A DNA stretch of 64,000 nucleotides from Stemphylium vesicarium (GCA_004380135.1 QXCR01000089.1:124001-188000), one strand, 5' to 3'. Positions 31,633 to 42,744 are shown, numbered from the stretch's first letter. Made by a program: numbers and translations. The notes: generated from the sequence alone by a model not told the origin.

Positions 31633-33073
31633 TCACAAATTTTCCTTCGCCAACATATCTGAGAAGTAATGTCAGCAAGAGATCCGACGTCGCCAGCGCA
31701 TTGTGTACGTACCGCAAATGTCAAGGTAGAAGGCGATGGCGTTAAAACTGCATCAATGTCAGCTTCAGCTGGATATCAAGACGGATGTGTTCAGCGTACT
31801 TGCGCTTACTGCCAGTAAGCTCCCAAAAGAACCATTTCAAACGGTTGGTCCAGTTTATGAGATCAAGATGGCTCACACCGATCAATGTTCCCTTGTAGCT
31901 GCCCCATTGGCTTGACTGTACGCTTTTGAGTCGTTCAGCTCATGTCTCACGCTGTCAATCGTTACTTCAAACATACCTCACTAACCCATCGTTGGCTCCC
32001 TCTATGGGCTTGATGACTGCGTGCGAAGGTGCAAAGACGGACCATCGACTAGGCTCCAGTGAGGCGCCGTAGGAGTAATACTTGACATCGGGTACATCCG
32101 GCGTCTTGGGGTTGAAGCTCGTTTTCATGTACTCTTGTGTCAGCTGTGAGAATGCGCCAGTCTCGAGGCCAAAGTACTCCATGACCTTGTAGACACGCTT
32201 GATCTGACGAGCTGGTTGGGTTAGTAGAGGCTATACGCAGAGGGCGCTTGACATACGACCGATCGTCTCGAACATGTAGTCTGCAAACGCAGATCCCCTG
32301 TGAGGTGTTGCTATAGTGGTCAAGGAAAGAATCTTGAAGTCGGTTGGCCGAAGATGACTGATCATGTATCGTGAGTCGAGACCTCTGCGATGACTTAGTA
32401 CATGCCTCCTGTACAAGTACGGATATTGTTACCCCTGGCCAAATGTCAGTTACTAAACCTCACGTCTCTTTGCATGTACCATACCATGCTATGTCTGTGA
32501 CGTGTTAGTAACGTGCCTGCCAGATCTACAGCCTAGATTTTGGACATACGCGATAATGTTGACTTGCTTTCCCTTGGCTTTGACAGCGATGCTCTCAGCC
32601 AGCTTCGCCGATCTGGCCTCTATGCTCCCACTGGGCGGGACAGCAGCCACAATGACCTCGACGCCCTTTTTCGCTAAAGCATCCGTAATGCCACGCCAGT
32701 ATTGTATACCAGGTATGAACTGACCAGCGAGGCGCAGTTCATCAAACCCAAGGAGACCGTGGGCGAGGACTATGGTGTGTTTCTGGTGGTGTCAGGAAAG
32801 GTAACTCGGAGTGAATCTGGTGCATACAGGAGTGTCTAGAGCTTGTCAGTGACTGCCTTGGGTCGATCAGATTCATTTTGAGGTACCATATTTCTCGCGC
32901 AACACAGCGAACTCATCGACAATCTCGCGACCAGCATCGGACATGCGTGGGTCTTCTTTGCGCCATTGCGAATTGCTGAACTGGCGACAGTACGTAAATG
33001 TCGGTTTGTGTAAGACCCGAATGGACCTGGGTACAGGCGAGCGTAGCGTCGCTCGAACACATATTCGTATCAT
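31633..33073 (-). CDS. Alpha/beta-hydrolase (triacylglycerol lipase type), ten exons with micro-exons
   Basis: Exons are placed at 33073-32887, 32835-32828 (8 nt), 32782-32550, 32494-32485 (10 nt), 32434-32433 (2 nt), 32384-32257, 32211-31977, 31922-31800, 31747-31713 and 31658-31633. The sum is 987 nt, exactly 329 codons (328 aa). All introns are 45-55 nt, GT...AG, several with CTGAC or CTAAC branch sites. The result reads continuously: TIVLAHGLLGFDELRLAG, then AHSMGG (nucleophile Ser145), LDSRYMISHLRPTDFKILSL, GANDGLVS (Asp264), GVSHLDLINW (His286), ending DICDMLAKENL. The N-terminus is Arg/Ser/Thr-rich without acidic residues, a likely mitochondrial presequence. The family hydrolyses lipid esters. 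Without the micro-exons the frame breaks at the catalytic serine loop. Confidence 0.85.
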
Positions 33074-33571
33074 TGGGTATGGCGCATTATGCTGCAAAGG
33101 CAAGACGCGTGGAGGCGTCCATTACAAAGTTCCGCGTTGCGATCCACGGATGACGTAGGTCCGTTAGCGAACAATGTGGGCCAGTGTATACGACAGCACG
33201 AATGCGACGACCGACTAAACATGTGAAGCTGATGCATGATCATGGGAGCTGCATGATATGTGCAGGGACATAGCACTCATAAGACTTCGATATATGTTAT
33301 GGATGAGAGGGGGTTCAAATTACTTGCAAGCATAGATGCTGACTATAGACTGAATGCATGCAAATGAACAAGACAATCTGCTGATCTTGCATAGGATTCC
33401 TGGATGGTTTTCGTGTTGCATCGTATTGCCTGGAAACTTGAAGTTGTAGCTCGACCTGACCCGCTGCCATGCGCACGAAACACTACTCGTCCTGCAGCAC
33501 CAAGTCCTTGACTACTCTCACCACCTATTCTCTACTGTCCCTGCTCGTCTACGACGACTGCCTCTCCACAT
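33074..33571. other. Intergenic
   Basis: Hydrolase promoter and V-ATPase G 3' flank. No other feature is seen. Confidence 0.4.
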
Positions 33572-34181
33572 CTATTGCTTCTTCGGTGGCTCCGGGTTCG
33601 CTTTGACGACGGCCTCGAGGAGTTGGTCCACGACCTTGCCGCCCGACTTGTTGCCGATCTCGTCAATCTCCTTGACCTTGGCATCGGTTTCTTTCTTCGC
33701 GTCCTCCTCGGCCTTTTGGTTGCCTGAGCTGTGCTGTACCGGCGTCAGCTTCAAGATCCCCCAGTGTACGACGACACGACTCGACTACACACCTTCTTCT
33801 CAAACTCCTGGTATTCAGACTCCTTCTCGTTCCTGTAGTCCTCGATCTCCTTTTGCGCTTCGTTTCGGGCGTCCTTTACGCGCTTGGTGCGGTCTGGGCT
33901 GGTTAGAGCGGTGCCTCGGCGGGATGTATGCGGTCTTGTTTACATTCTCTTGCTATTATGATGTTAGGTGTTGCTTCTATACTATATTCATGGATGCGGT
34001 ATACCTTGCTGGACAATCTTCTGAGCTTCACGCTCGGCCTGTGTACCATGTAAGCTACCGCGGAGCTAATAGTGGGCTGCGCTGGCTTACATCAAGCAGG
34101 GTTTGGATACCCTGGGAGTTTTGGGCGGACTTGCGAGGTCAGTATCATTTCTGAAATCCAGCGCTGAAGCTAGCTCACCAT
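33572..34181 (-). CDS. VMA10: V-type proton ATPase subunit G
   Basis: Six exons: 34181-34179 (the ATG alone), 34129-34091, 34038-34005, 33952-33944 (9 nt), 33893-33793 and 33733-33572. Total 348 nt, 115 aa, the standard length. Introns are 49-59 nt. The spliced protein reads MSAQNSQGIQTLLD, AEREAQKIVQQARE, YRTKRVKDARNEAQKEIEDY, then a long charged helix and GGKVVDQLLEAVVKANPEPP at the end. These are diagnostic of subunit G, the helical stator protein of the peripheral V1 sector that pairs with subunit E on vacuolar and endomembrane pumps. The start codon forms an exon by itself with the 5'UTR. The gene is divergent from PET117 over 183 bp. Confidence 0.93.
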
Positions 34182-34364
34182 GTTGAGTATCGGTTTTGTG
34201 GGGTTGTTGGTTCTCACAAGGTAGAGTTGCGGAGAGGCATGATGCAGCCGGTGAGCTTGGCGGATGGTGCATCTGGGGCCCAAGCTCCTTGCCGCCAAAA
34301 GTTCCCGTTGCAACTTGACACAATATAACAACTCCAACCTGATCATCACTCCACGGTCCCTACT
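34182..34364. promoter_or_regulatory. Bidirectional promoter between VMA10 and PET117
   Basis: Only 183 bp separate the two divergent start codons, so both promoters and 5'UTRs must share this stretch. No obvious TATA box is seen. Both genes are housekeeping, consistent with a TATA-less shared promoter. Confidence 0.6.
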
Positions 34365-34680
34365 ATGTCTCGAGCGTCGCAAATCACTTTGGCCACGACA
34401 TGCGTCACTGCAGTCGGCATTGTTGCTGCCGTGCATTGGTCGCAAAAGGCCGATAAAGCCGTCAGTACCCTCACCATCTGGAATGCAATGTTCAAACGCT
34501 GACTTGCATTAGGCCATGCATATGGGAGTTGTCCGCGATTTCGAGCAACAACGAGTCAAGCGCGAACGTCAGGCCGACTTTGAGATGCAACGAGAACTGG
34601 AGAAAGAATACAGGCAGTACCAGACTGTGTCTGATGGCGGAGGGCCCGAAGCGCCACAGCAGCAAGGCTCTGGGCGATGA
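34365..34680 (+). CDS. PET117: Cytochrome c oxidase assembly protein PET117
   Basis: Exons 34365-34460 and 34513-34680, with a 52-nt intron (GTCAGT...ATTAG, GCTGAC branch), give 87 aa. The protein starts MSRASQITLATTC, has one short membrane helix (about residues 7-25, TCVTAVGIVAAVHW), then the family signature AMHMGVVRDFEQQRVKRERQ and a charged helix. PET117 is a mitochondrial inner-membrane, matrix-facing assembly factor for complex IV that works with COX15 in heme a synthesis. The C-terminal 20 residues (Gly/Pro/Gln) are variable. Size, topology and motif all fit. Confidence 0.92.
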
Positions 34681-35968
34681 TACTATATCCATAATTGCTG
34701 CGACTCCTGCCGGTGATCAAAGGGCATACTTTGCTCGCTCGGCTTTGCTTTGCGCAGTCAAGAGAACCTCAGGCTCGCTATGCGCCCTGATTGCGCCACC
34801 GGTACATCCAGTGCAGCGGACTGGCGTCAGCACAGCCTCGCCCTGGAGCGCAGTTTGAAGCCATTTCTGCAAGCAAGACAGGAATGAGGAAACGTGAGGG
34901 CTTGGTGTAACTCTGTGCCAATAGCGACAAATCATCGCTTACCGTTCGGGTGCAGCGCGTGGTGAAAATTGATTGTCTAATACTCAACCCGGCTATTTGC
35001 CAAAGGAATCTTGACACGACACTGCCCGTTCTCCATAGTCAGCAGTGCCAAAAAAGGGCTATGTTGTTCAGCTTCCAACACCGGTGAATAGCTTTGCGCG
35101 CACGGACCGGGACATTGAAATCACATTCTTGGCATTGGACTTTTCCGCTCCGCCATACGTCCAACACGCTCCTCCCGCAATGACCACGATCCATGGTAGT
35201 GATTCATGGCGAATGTAGCGTCTACACCAGCAAACTTGTATAGAGGCGCAGTCGGATACACGGCTAGATTCGTGCTTCTGGTTTGTTGGCTTCTACCTCG
35301 TGATGCATGTTGGCCACCTCTTCGAGCACTCTTAGCGTCTCGGCAGATCACCATGAGGTCATCCACGACCCTGGATTTCCTCCTTGGATCACGTTCTTAC
35401 CACGTCACTAGCGATGTAGACATCTGGGGAACACGCACAGTCGTAGTTGGGGACCAGAAACAATCCAGGATATGCTCATGAGCCTTGCACAATGCTGCAC
35501 AGATATCAAGCATTCTCACGGCCTTATCATGGCGCTTCTTCACCGTCAGCCCGAGTAAGTTGCAGGCGCTTCAGCCACGGAAACGCCATGCGATTTAGCC
35601 CACAGAGTGGTCAGATCGCCGAAATCTTGTCAGGCACTTGTACTAAACTGCCAGCCTAACATGGTGGCGTGGAACCGAGTTCGGCTTCGCGCCTGATTCT
35701 TTGATGACGCAGAGGCGGTGCAACCGGAGTTTTACTTTCCTTGTCTACCTACCTTAAAGGACCACGCTTGCCTCTCCACCGTGTCGCGCATTCCTTTACC
35801 CACCTAACAAACTGCTACGCGCAACTTTGAGCAAATATCTACACTCCTATTACCTATCCACGCATCCCATAGTCGTAGCAGTCTTAAGGGAATTATTCAG
35901 TCCCGACATCTAGTGTCGCGCACTACACTCGCGGTCCTCTCGCACTACCGTTACACACCACTTTCGTC
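34681..35968. other. Intergenic, 1.3 kb
   Basis: No supported gene. Short frames at 34529-34935 and 35206-35481 lack motifs and overlap antisense frames. The last 200 bp are the promoter of the secreted Gly-rich protein. Confidence 0.4.
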
Positions 35969-36787
35969 ATGAAGGTCTCACAGTTCCTCACCTGCCTCGT
36001 GGCAACACAGGCAATCAGCGCTGCCTCAATACCCGAAAGCAACATTGCGCTCAGCACTCTAGAGGAGCGCCGAGTCGTTCCAGCCTCGGAAATCGTCTCC
36101 CCAGACCGCACATTAGAACGTCGCAAGGGCGGCGGTGGACGCGGCGGCGGAGGAGGTGGCGGTGGACGATCAGGAGGTTCATCAGGAGGATCCTCCAGCA
36201 GCTCAGGCGCCAGCGCACGCACATTCGGCGGCGGTCGATACTATGCTGGCGGCGCTCAGAAACCTTATAGCGCCGGTAAAGCCACACCAGGCGGTATCCG
36301 ACCCGGCCTCCTACTCGCGCCTGCCGCTCTTTTCCTCATCATGCCTGGTATCTGGCTCTACAGCGTGTATCCCTACCACTACAACAATAACTACCGCTTC
36401 TACAACGAGACAGCCAGAGACGAAGATGACGACAACGACAATGACAACAACAATCGCCGAGCCGCCATCTGGGAGCGCCAGACTCAGGGCCGTAACGAGT
36501 CTCTGCCTGTGATGTGCTTGTGCCAGGAGTTCAGCCCCTGCGGCTGTGAAGAAAACGATGACAACCGCGATTACCTTGATGAGCTTGTTGGTAACGGCAA
36601 TTACACTGAACTCAACAAGACTCTTGTCACTGTTTCTGATGTCAATGGCACCAAGACCCTTGTGCTCAATGGTACGCTTCCCAACGGTACTGATACCGAG
36701 GGTGCGGCGGCGCCTAGTTTAAGAGCTGGCAACTATGTCGGTTACTATGCTATGGCTATGATGGTCGTCGCTGGTGTTATGGTATAA
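35969..36787 (+). CDS. Secreted Gly-rich cell-surface protein, possibly GPI-anchored
   Basis: Intact 272 aa. A signal peptide is visible (MKVSQFLTCLVATQAISAAS). Two dibasic sites (EERR, LERRKG) resemble Kex2 cleavage sites. A Gly/Ser-rich stretch occupies residues 54-80. A hydrophobic segment follows (LLLAPAALFLIMPGIWLYSV), then an Asn/Asp-rich stretch (DEDDDNDNDNNNRR). A Cys-containing conserved-looking block (VMCLCQEFSPCGCEENDDN) precedes YLDELVGNGNYTELNKTLVT and several N-glycosylation sequons (NYT, NKT, NGT). A terminal hydrophobic tail (VGYYAMAMMVVAGVMV) after a small-residue region could direct GPI attachment or act as an anchor. The C-terminal block recurs in fungal secreted proteins annotated as domains of unknown function; exact family not certain. 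Role probably in the wall or at the surface. Confidence 0.8.
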   Translation: MKVSQFLTCLVATQAISAASIPESNIALSTLEERRVVPASEIVSPDRTLERRKGGGGRGGGGGGGGRSGGSSGGSSSSSGASARTFGGGRYYAGGAQKPYSAGKATPGGIRPGLLLAPAALFLIMPGIWLYSVYPYHYNNNYRFYNETARDEDDDNDNDNNNRRAAIWERQTQGRNESLPVMCLCQEFSPCGCEENDDNRDYLDELVGNGNYTELNKTLVTVSDVNGTKTLVLNGTLPNGTDTEGAAAPSLRAGNYVGYYAMAMMVVAGVMV

Positions 36788-37384
36788 GCAAAGCATCGAG
36801 GCTGGACCTGAGAAAGGACGTACTTTGCTTCCCGACTCGGAGCTTTGTATTAGTATAATGACGTTATGAGATTGGACATTCCTGTCCTGGTTGGCATTCT
36901 TTTTTCATTATCGGTTTGCTTCTCGATTCAAATACCCGTGTGGATGTGCGGGAGCGGTTGGGAATTTTATACCTTTGGGCAGCTTTTTAATCTGCGCTTA
37001 TGGACGCTTCTTTTGCTGAATAGGTCCCCTTGATAGAAATACTTCTAGCACTCCCTCATTTTTTTAGTAATCGAACTTGATTAGAAGATGAAACATGACA
37101 CTATTGTGACTTTACTTACTGAATTTATCGTATCATATTCCCTCGTGTACAATGCGTTTACGAAGTCAATGTCTGGGCAAGAAGGAAAAGTATACAATAA
37201 TTAGGTTGTCTAGTTTCTGTACTATCCTATCGTCTTCGTAAGGTGTTAACTTGCATCAGGAAAGCGAGATCCTCTCCCTCCATCCGCTAACACGCCGTAG
37301 ATATCCTCCGTGGCTGTGCCACGCGCCATTTGAGAGCGCCGTCCAGGATAGATATCACGTGGGTTTCCTTTGCTTCTTGTTCCT
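36788..37384. other. Convergent intergenic
   Basis: 3'UTR sequence, AT-rich at 36990-37150. No gene is seen. Confidence 0.4.
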
Positions 37385-38871
37385 TCAAAGGAGACCCAAG
37401 CGCCACCTTTGTCGTCTAGGTGGCGACGGACCCGCTGCAGGCGTCAACAGAGTCAGGGAGCTGTCCGGAATGGCGCTCTGCTGGGCTACTGCAAGTACGT
37501 GTCGCTCTTCTTCGAGGGCGCGTGCTGCGGACTGCTGGCTGACTGGTAGGTCTGCGATGCGGTCGAGTTCTTCGTCATGGCGGATGAGCTCTCGATACCG
37601 GGCTTCGTCCTTGGTTTGGGCTGTCACTAGTCAGTCCCATGGTTTCAAAGGATGGGGGGACGAGACCACGAACCGTTGTTTTGATAGCTTAAGTCTATGT
37701 CGATAATGAAGAAGTATGCATCATCATCGTCGTCCTCGTCATCGTCGTCGAGGAGGTAGCACTCGTACTCTGCAAACGCATTCGTGCCGAAGAGAAACTC
37801 GTCGCTTGATATGACAGGCGCCGGGGCGTCCTTGAGAATATGGAAGTCAAGGATATGCTTCTGCGCGCCTTCTCCTGGCCTAAATTCCCATTCAACTCCA
37901 TATGTCATGCCTGAGGTCATGGCGGTGGAGCCATCGGCGAAGCGCAGCCTTGTTCGTTGATCCTGGTCGGTCATGATAGGGATTCTAGTAGAGCGCGCGT
38001 AGTCCTCGTCCATAATCAGGACTTTTGCCCCCAAGTCTGCAAGCGCTTCTTGATCGCGGTTGTTGAGACGACCTGTGAATCTGGGTGCAGAATCTCCCAG
38101 GTAGAGGAGCTGAGGGGGGCCTTTGCTTACGAATTTCTGAACGACGCGCTGAGCTCAATTGATTGTCGACGAGAACGTTTGCGTGGCTTTCAGAAAGGGT
38201 CTTCAGAGGATGATATCGTGAATCAAGGAAGGTAGAAGGTGGAAAGTAAGTAAATACACTTTAGGATCGCTCTTGAAGCGAAATAGTGCTTCAGCGCTTC
38301 CCGATGTTAATACTGTTTTTCCGTTCCCTATGAGCACTTCCGATATACTCTCCTGTTGGATTGTCAAACCAATACGTCTAGCGAAAGATTTCTCCGCGAA
38401 GTTGGTTTTGGCACAAGAATCTCGGACTGCGTTAGTGGACTCAGATGCGCTAGGTTCCTTCAACGCACCAATGATACCGGGTATCTCGAATGCTGAAGTT
38501 GCTTTCACATTTTTTGCTTTTGGGGACTGCAGAACTCCCTTCCCAAGTGGGAGGGGTACTCCTGCAATTGGATGTCTAAGACCTGATATCTTGGCAAACG
38601 CTTTAAAATTCGGTCGATCGGAATCATCTTCAGGTAGTCGCAGAGAGCGTATGGGATATACATAAGCTGTTCTTAAGTTAGAAACTTTAGAACAGAACTT
38701 GTAAGCAGAGTCCATACATGACGTGATTTCGTCTGGGCTCGAGGTCTTTCGTGCTGGTCCAGATGTTCCTCCGTGGAAAAGATGTTCTATCTTGAATTCC
38801 ATGAGCCACGACGTGAACGAAAATCTTGTGTGGTTGAACAGCGACAATGTAGAGGTCCTCACACATTTCAT
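37385..38871 (-). pseudogene. Tandem retropepsin-like protein with two TGA codons
   Basis: From ATG 38871 the frame runs to 37674, then a 47-nt intron (GTTCGT...ACTAG), then 37626-37385, 479 codons in all. Two aspartyl-protease-like folds are visible. The first has AVRDSCAKTNFAEKSFARRI and ends LTFHLLPSLIHDIIL. The second has ALADLGAKVLIMDEDYARS, RLRFADGSTAMTSGMTYGV and LDFHILKDAPAPVISSDEFL. The catalytic D-S/T-G is degenerate in both (DSC, DLG). TGA at 38205-38203 follows DIIL, and TGA at 38157-38155 follows STIN. The frame is the same before, between and after them. Fungal proteins of this tandem kind are domesticated or retroelement-like; no RT or integrase lies nearby. An acidic Asp tract and Gln/Arg-rich tail end the protein. 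Considered a decayed gene. Confidence 0.65.
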
Positions 38872-39062
38872 AAGGCAACGTCATCAGTCAGACGCATGGG
38901 GCAGTGCCTGCGTGTGACAAATTAGTGTCAAGTTACACATCAGGTAGACAGGGTCTGGTTGTAGCGAGGTAACGCATGCGCCACGACGCGGAAGGCAGAT
39001 TCAGGTTGGGGCGTGTTGCTGTCGCTATAATCCAGGAAGGTTGGAATGAGATTACTTCAGAA

Positions 39063-40122
39063 ATGTATTCTGACATGTCTCTGGAACCCGATATAGAGCT
39101 TGGCCAAGTACACGCCGGATATCCTGCGCTCGCCAGCTGGATCGCTCGCGACCCCGACGGCGATGGCTACATCTTCCACAAGTTCGACCGTCTCGCAGCC
39201 CGAAACGCCTTACACCTGCAAGCACGGCTAGTTGCACTAGAACACGAGATTGATCAGATTGACGAAAGTGCCCGACAGAGTAAAGATGATGCCACAATGC
39301 TGGCGTCAAGACGCTTGGAAACATTGATAGAGCAGGCCAAACTTCCAAACAGACCCGAGTGTGCACGCCTCGAAAAGTTGAACGAAATCAACGGGATAGT
39401 CAAAAAATATTGTAAGCTTCGAAGTTGTCAACTCCTAGCTGCAGAGTGCTGACGCTCAAGGGCAGATGAAATCTTAGTGCTGCAATCACAGGTAGCGGGG
39501 CTACCTAAGCCCAGGACGCGAGCCGTATCTGCCTTTCGGGGATTTCTGGAGGGTACAGCCTTCCGTGACAAAAACAATCAGCCTATGCCTTTGATCAGCG
39601 GTCGTGCCAAACAGTTCCTAGACGCGGAGGATGACTTGATCACCCTGGCTAAGCCCATCGAAAAGGACTACCTTTCCCAGCTTTTGTTGAATCGCTGGTT
39701 CTTCAAGAGGCGCAAAACGACCGATCCTTTCGATCGAACAACCATCTCCAAGAAGTTAGATGTGGTGCGGACTGTCGCCACGTTAGGTATGATGCTAGCG
39801 GCGGTCCTCCTCATCGGGGCGATTGTAAATCTCTACCTAGTACCCGAACCCAAGGCCAAATTGGGACTGGTAGCGATGTACACGCTCTTCTTCGCTGCCA
39901 GTGTTGCGCCGTGCACAAACGCAAAGCGCGCAGAAGTCTTCGCAGCCACAGCAGAGTACGCAGCCGTGCTCGTCGGTAAGCTCTCATCTCCCCAAGGCAA
40001 ACACCAAGACGCACTCTGACACTCTCTCAGTATTCGTTAGCGGGGATCTGGGCGGTACCAAAAGCGAACACTGCCTCATCCAGCTCGAGGGAGCCATTTG
40101 GAAAACGGTAAAATGCCCTTAG
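39063..40122 (+). CDS. DUF6594-type membrane protein
   Basis: Exons 39063-39411, 39466-39975 and 40031-40122, with introns of 54 and 55 nt, give about 316 aa; an in-frame ATG at 38976 would add 29 residues and ATG 39075 would remove 4. The N-terminal signature GYPALASWIARDPDGDGYIF and the HKFDRLAARNALHLQARLV helix are typical of the fungal DUF6594 family. A coiled-coil segment follows, then two or three C-terminal membrane helices (TLGMMLAAVLLIGAIVNLYL, LGLVAMYTLFFAASVAP, and EYAAVLVVFVSGDL, the last restored only by splicing intron 2). Function of the family is unknown; members occur in large numbers in Pezizomycotina. No stops inside. Confidence 0.8.
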
Positions 40123-40737
40123 CGAAAGCGATTGGTGGCAGATGGAGATGCTATATGCAAGCATGACATTGCATATGTCCGGTGAAGGCGCAGAGCCTTG
40201 TTTGAGTGGATGCAGAGGGAAGGAGAGGTTGGGGATGGGTAGGCATCAACCACTACTTGAGTAGGCGGGCGCTCTTAGCTTCTTGGCGTTCGAAACAGGG
40301 TGCAGGAAGGCAAGGTTGTGTGATTGCTCACTCGCTAAGGGTAACGTGCGGAAATCACGACCGATTTCCATTGCTATGGAAAGTAGGTATGATGCTCACA
40401 GGCGCGTAACGTTGGGTGATCATAAGCTGCCACTATTGTCACCTCGGGAGCCACGTGAACAAAACTGCTTCTTGACGCGTTACGGTATTCGTCACTGTGT
40501 CCGGATCGAACATATGAATCGTCGATCAGTGTTTATAGGGCTTGAGATATCTGTTCCCGCTATCAAATCTACTAAATTTGCGTATACAAAAGCCTGGTAA
40601 TGCTCAGAAATTGACAAGATGTTCGCAACCTCAAGTGCGCAGGAACATGGAGTGTCGCCAGAAGGTATAATATCCTGCCTGATTAAATAGAAAGGCAGTA
40701 CAATTGATGCCTCGTCCAGGAACGTGAATCCAGATCT
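40123..40737. other. Convergent intergenic
   Basis: 3' flanks of two genes. No supported gene or motif. Confidence 0.4.
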
Positions 40738-42289
40738 TTATCCCTTTCCGTCAAACATTTGCACCGGAAGCGGTCCCGGCATCGGCTTCATGTACTCTCT
40801 CATGTTCTCATCCCAAGTACTAACCATCATGCCCACGTTCGCTACATTCTCTGCGTGCTTCCTGTACGGGCATTCCCCGTTCCAAAACAGAAATGACTGA
40901 ATCTCAACTGAGGTATCGAGTCTATGATGCATGTAACTCAGCTTCCTCCGGAAGATGATTTCTGGGTTGTTCATAGTCCAGGTTGGCGACGACGTCGTGT
41001 CTTGGATAAGCCTCTCTTGGACGCGGAACATGAAAGCACGCCAAGTGAACGCGTTAAACAGGCCGTTGCATTTGAGCCAGATGGTGGCCAAAGCAGTCAA
41101 GGAAGCGAGACCTGAGAAGAGCGCTTCGCCGTCTAGGAAGAAATTGCGGAGTTCGAGGGTTTTGAGTCTTGGTCCTAGTACGTCGATAGGGATAATCTCA
41201 TCGAGTCTGACCCAGCTTTGCTCCATGTCCTCGTCAACAAGATCGTCGCCCTGAGTATCGATACTGGTGGAAAGCGTAAGATATTTTGACAGAGTCAATC
41301 GAGAAAGGGCGGACTTTAGAAGTTGATTATGGAAGCAAAAGAAGTTCGTTTCTTCTGCCATTTGCGTGTTTAAGCACAGCTCTAAGGTTGTTGGCTGTAA
41401 TGATTCGAACAATTCAGCTGTTTGCCTGTAGCCAGTGTTCTCAGGCGACGCGGAAAGCTGGTGACTTATACCAGTAAGTTCGTAGTTTGTGTCAATCACA
41501 AATTCCTCAACTTCGTGAGTGGACGCTGTCGCGAGGAGGGTGTCTACGACGATTTGGTAGCCGCGCCATTCTTCGTGGGACTCTTCCCAGGGAAGCAGGA
41601 GTTTGTCAAGCTTGGGTTCTAAGAGCTTCTCAAAGTCGCGTCCGAGCCAGGGCCAAGGAATGGGCATCTGGAAACCTGGAGGTAGGGCGCGGAAAAACGG
41701 GGTTTCGTACTTAGGGGACACGGGATTCATTCGCCATGTCTCCGATGTCACGGTCACCCTTCTCAATGCGGGGAAAGATATGAGACCCAACATAAGCGTA
41801 TCCAAATCTTCCCCTGATTTGATGATAGCTTGCTGTTCATCATAAAAGTGGTTATACAAATCGAAGCTATCTTCAAGGCTCATATCCTTGGCGTCGAAAC
41901 CCCAGAGCTCTGTTTTGCGACAGGACTTTTCGATCTCCATCAAGTTTCCGTCTTCCTCTTTCATAGTATGGGAATAATGCTCGAATCTTGGAGGATCTGT
42001 TTCATTCTCTCGGTACCCCAAACGAAGATTTTCCCTCAATAGGATCGCTTCTTGCAGCGGCAACGGTTGCCGCTGTTAGAACTCTAGTCTCGCATCGTCC
42101 CATATAATCTCGCGCACCTGATTTCGAAAATTCTCGTGCTCTAAGACTCCACGGAAAGCATCGATGTTGGCTCTGTTTGACGATTTTGTGCAAGGTGCGA
42201 TATACCAGGCGCACTCTTGTGAGATCCCGTTGTGCGAGCTGATCGAACAGTAAAAGTAAAATGTCGACTGGCAAGTTGACGAGCTCCAT
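40738..42289 (-). pseudogene. Decayed F-box protein gene
   Basis: ATG 42289 starts an F-box (LPVDILLLLFDQLAQRDLTR, VRLVYRTLHKIV). After about residue 40 the protein-like reading jumps to another frame (NIDAFRGVLEHENFRNQVRE, IIWDDARLEF), so one frameshift lies near 42170. That frame meets TAA at 42078-42076 and then continues for 440 codons without further interruption (PLQEAILLRENLRLGYREN ... PMPGPLPVQMFDGKG). The layout matches a large fungal family: F-box, short 'FRGVL..HP...V..IIWDD' region, then a long variable C-terminus. A short unrecognised intron could explain the frame jump, but not the TAA. Probably non-functional. Confidence 0.65.
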
Positions 42290-42744
42290 GATAGCAATGG
42301 AAAGGTAGAGGTAAGAACGAGGGGCGCCCTTATCTTGCAGGTTCGCTTCGTTACGGGTCGTCGCTCACCCCGCAATTCCGTTTCAAGACCTGGCGCTATG
42401 ACTATTCTTTACCTAGGTAACTCCCATAACAAGACGCTTCTGTTATCGTAAGTACATCAAGGAAGTTGTCTGTATTCAATACAACGTGTACCGGAAGCTT
42501 TCACTTGCCTACCCTACCTTTTTGGAGTCGCGCTCTTGCAGAGGGTCTGGCAGTGTATGTTATTAGGTGAACGGTGTAGATAGCTTGCCACATTGCTATC
42601 GCGACCTCGACATGAGTGATCTATGACGACGAGTTGAAACACAGCTGGATTAATGATTACATGGTATGAGTTTTGTGAACCTCGATATCCATTCTAGGAG
42701 AGGTAGACATCCTCGTATCCGATATAGAAACCAGCGGATGCCAT
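42290..42744. other. Intergenic
   Basis: Promoter of the decayed F-box gene and 3' flank of the upstream decayed gene. Nothing else is seen. Confidence 0.35.

Noticed and set aside
34529..35481. Small genes between PET117 and the Gly-rich protein
   Set aside because: Overlapping short frames on both strands, no motif, no splice-supported extension.
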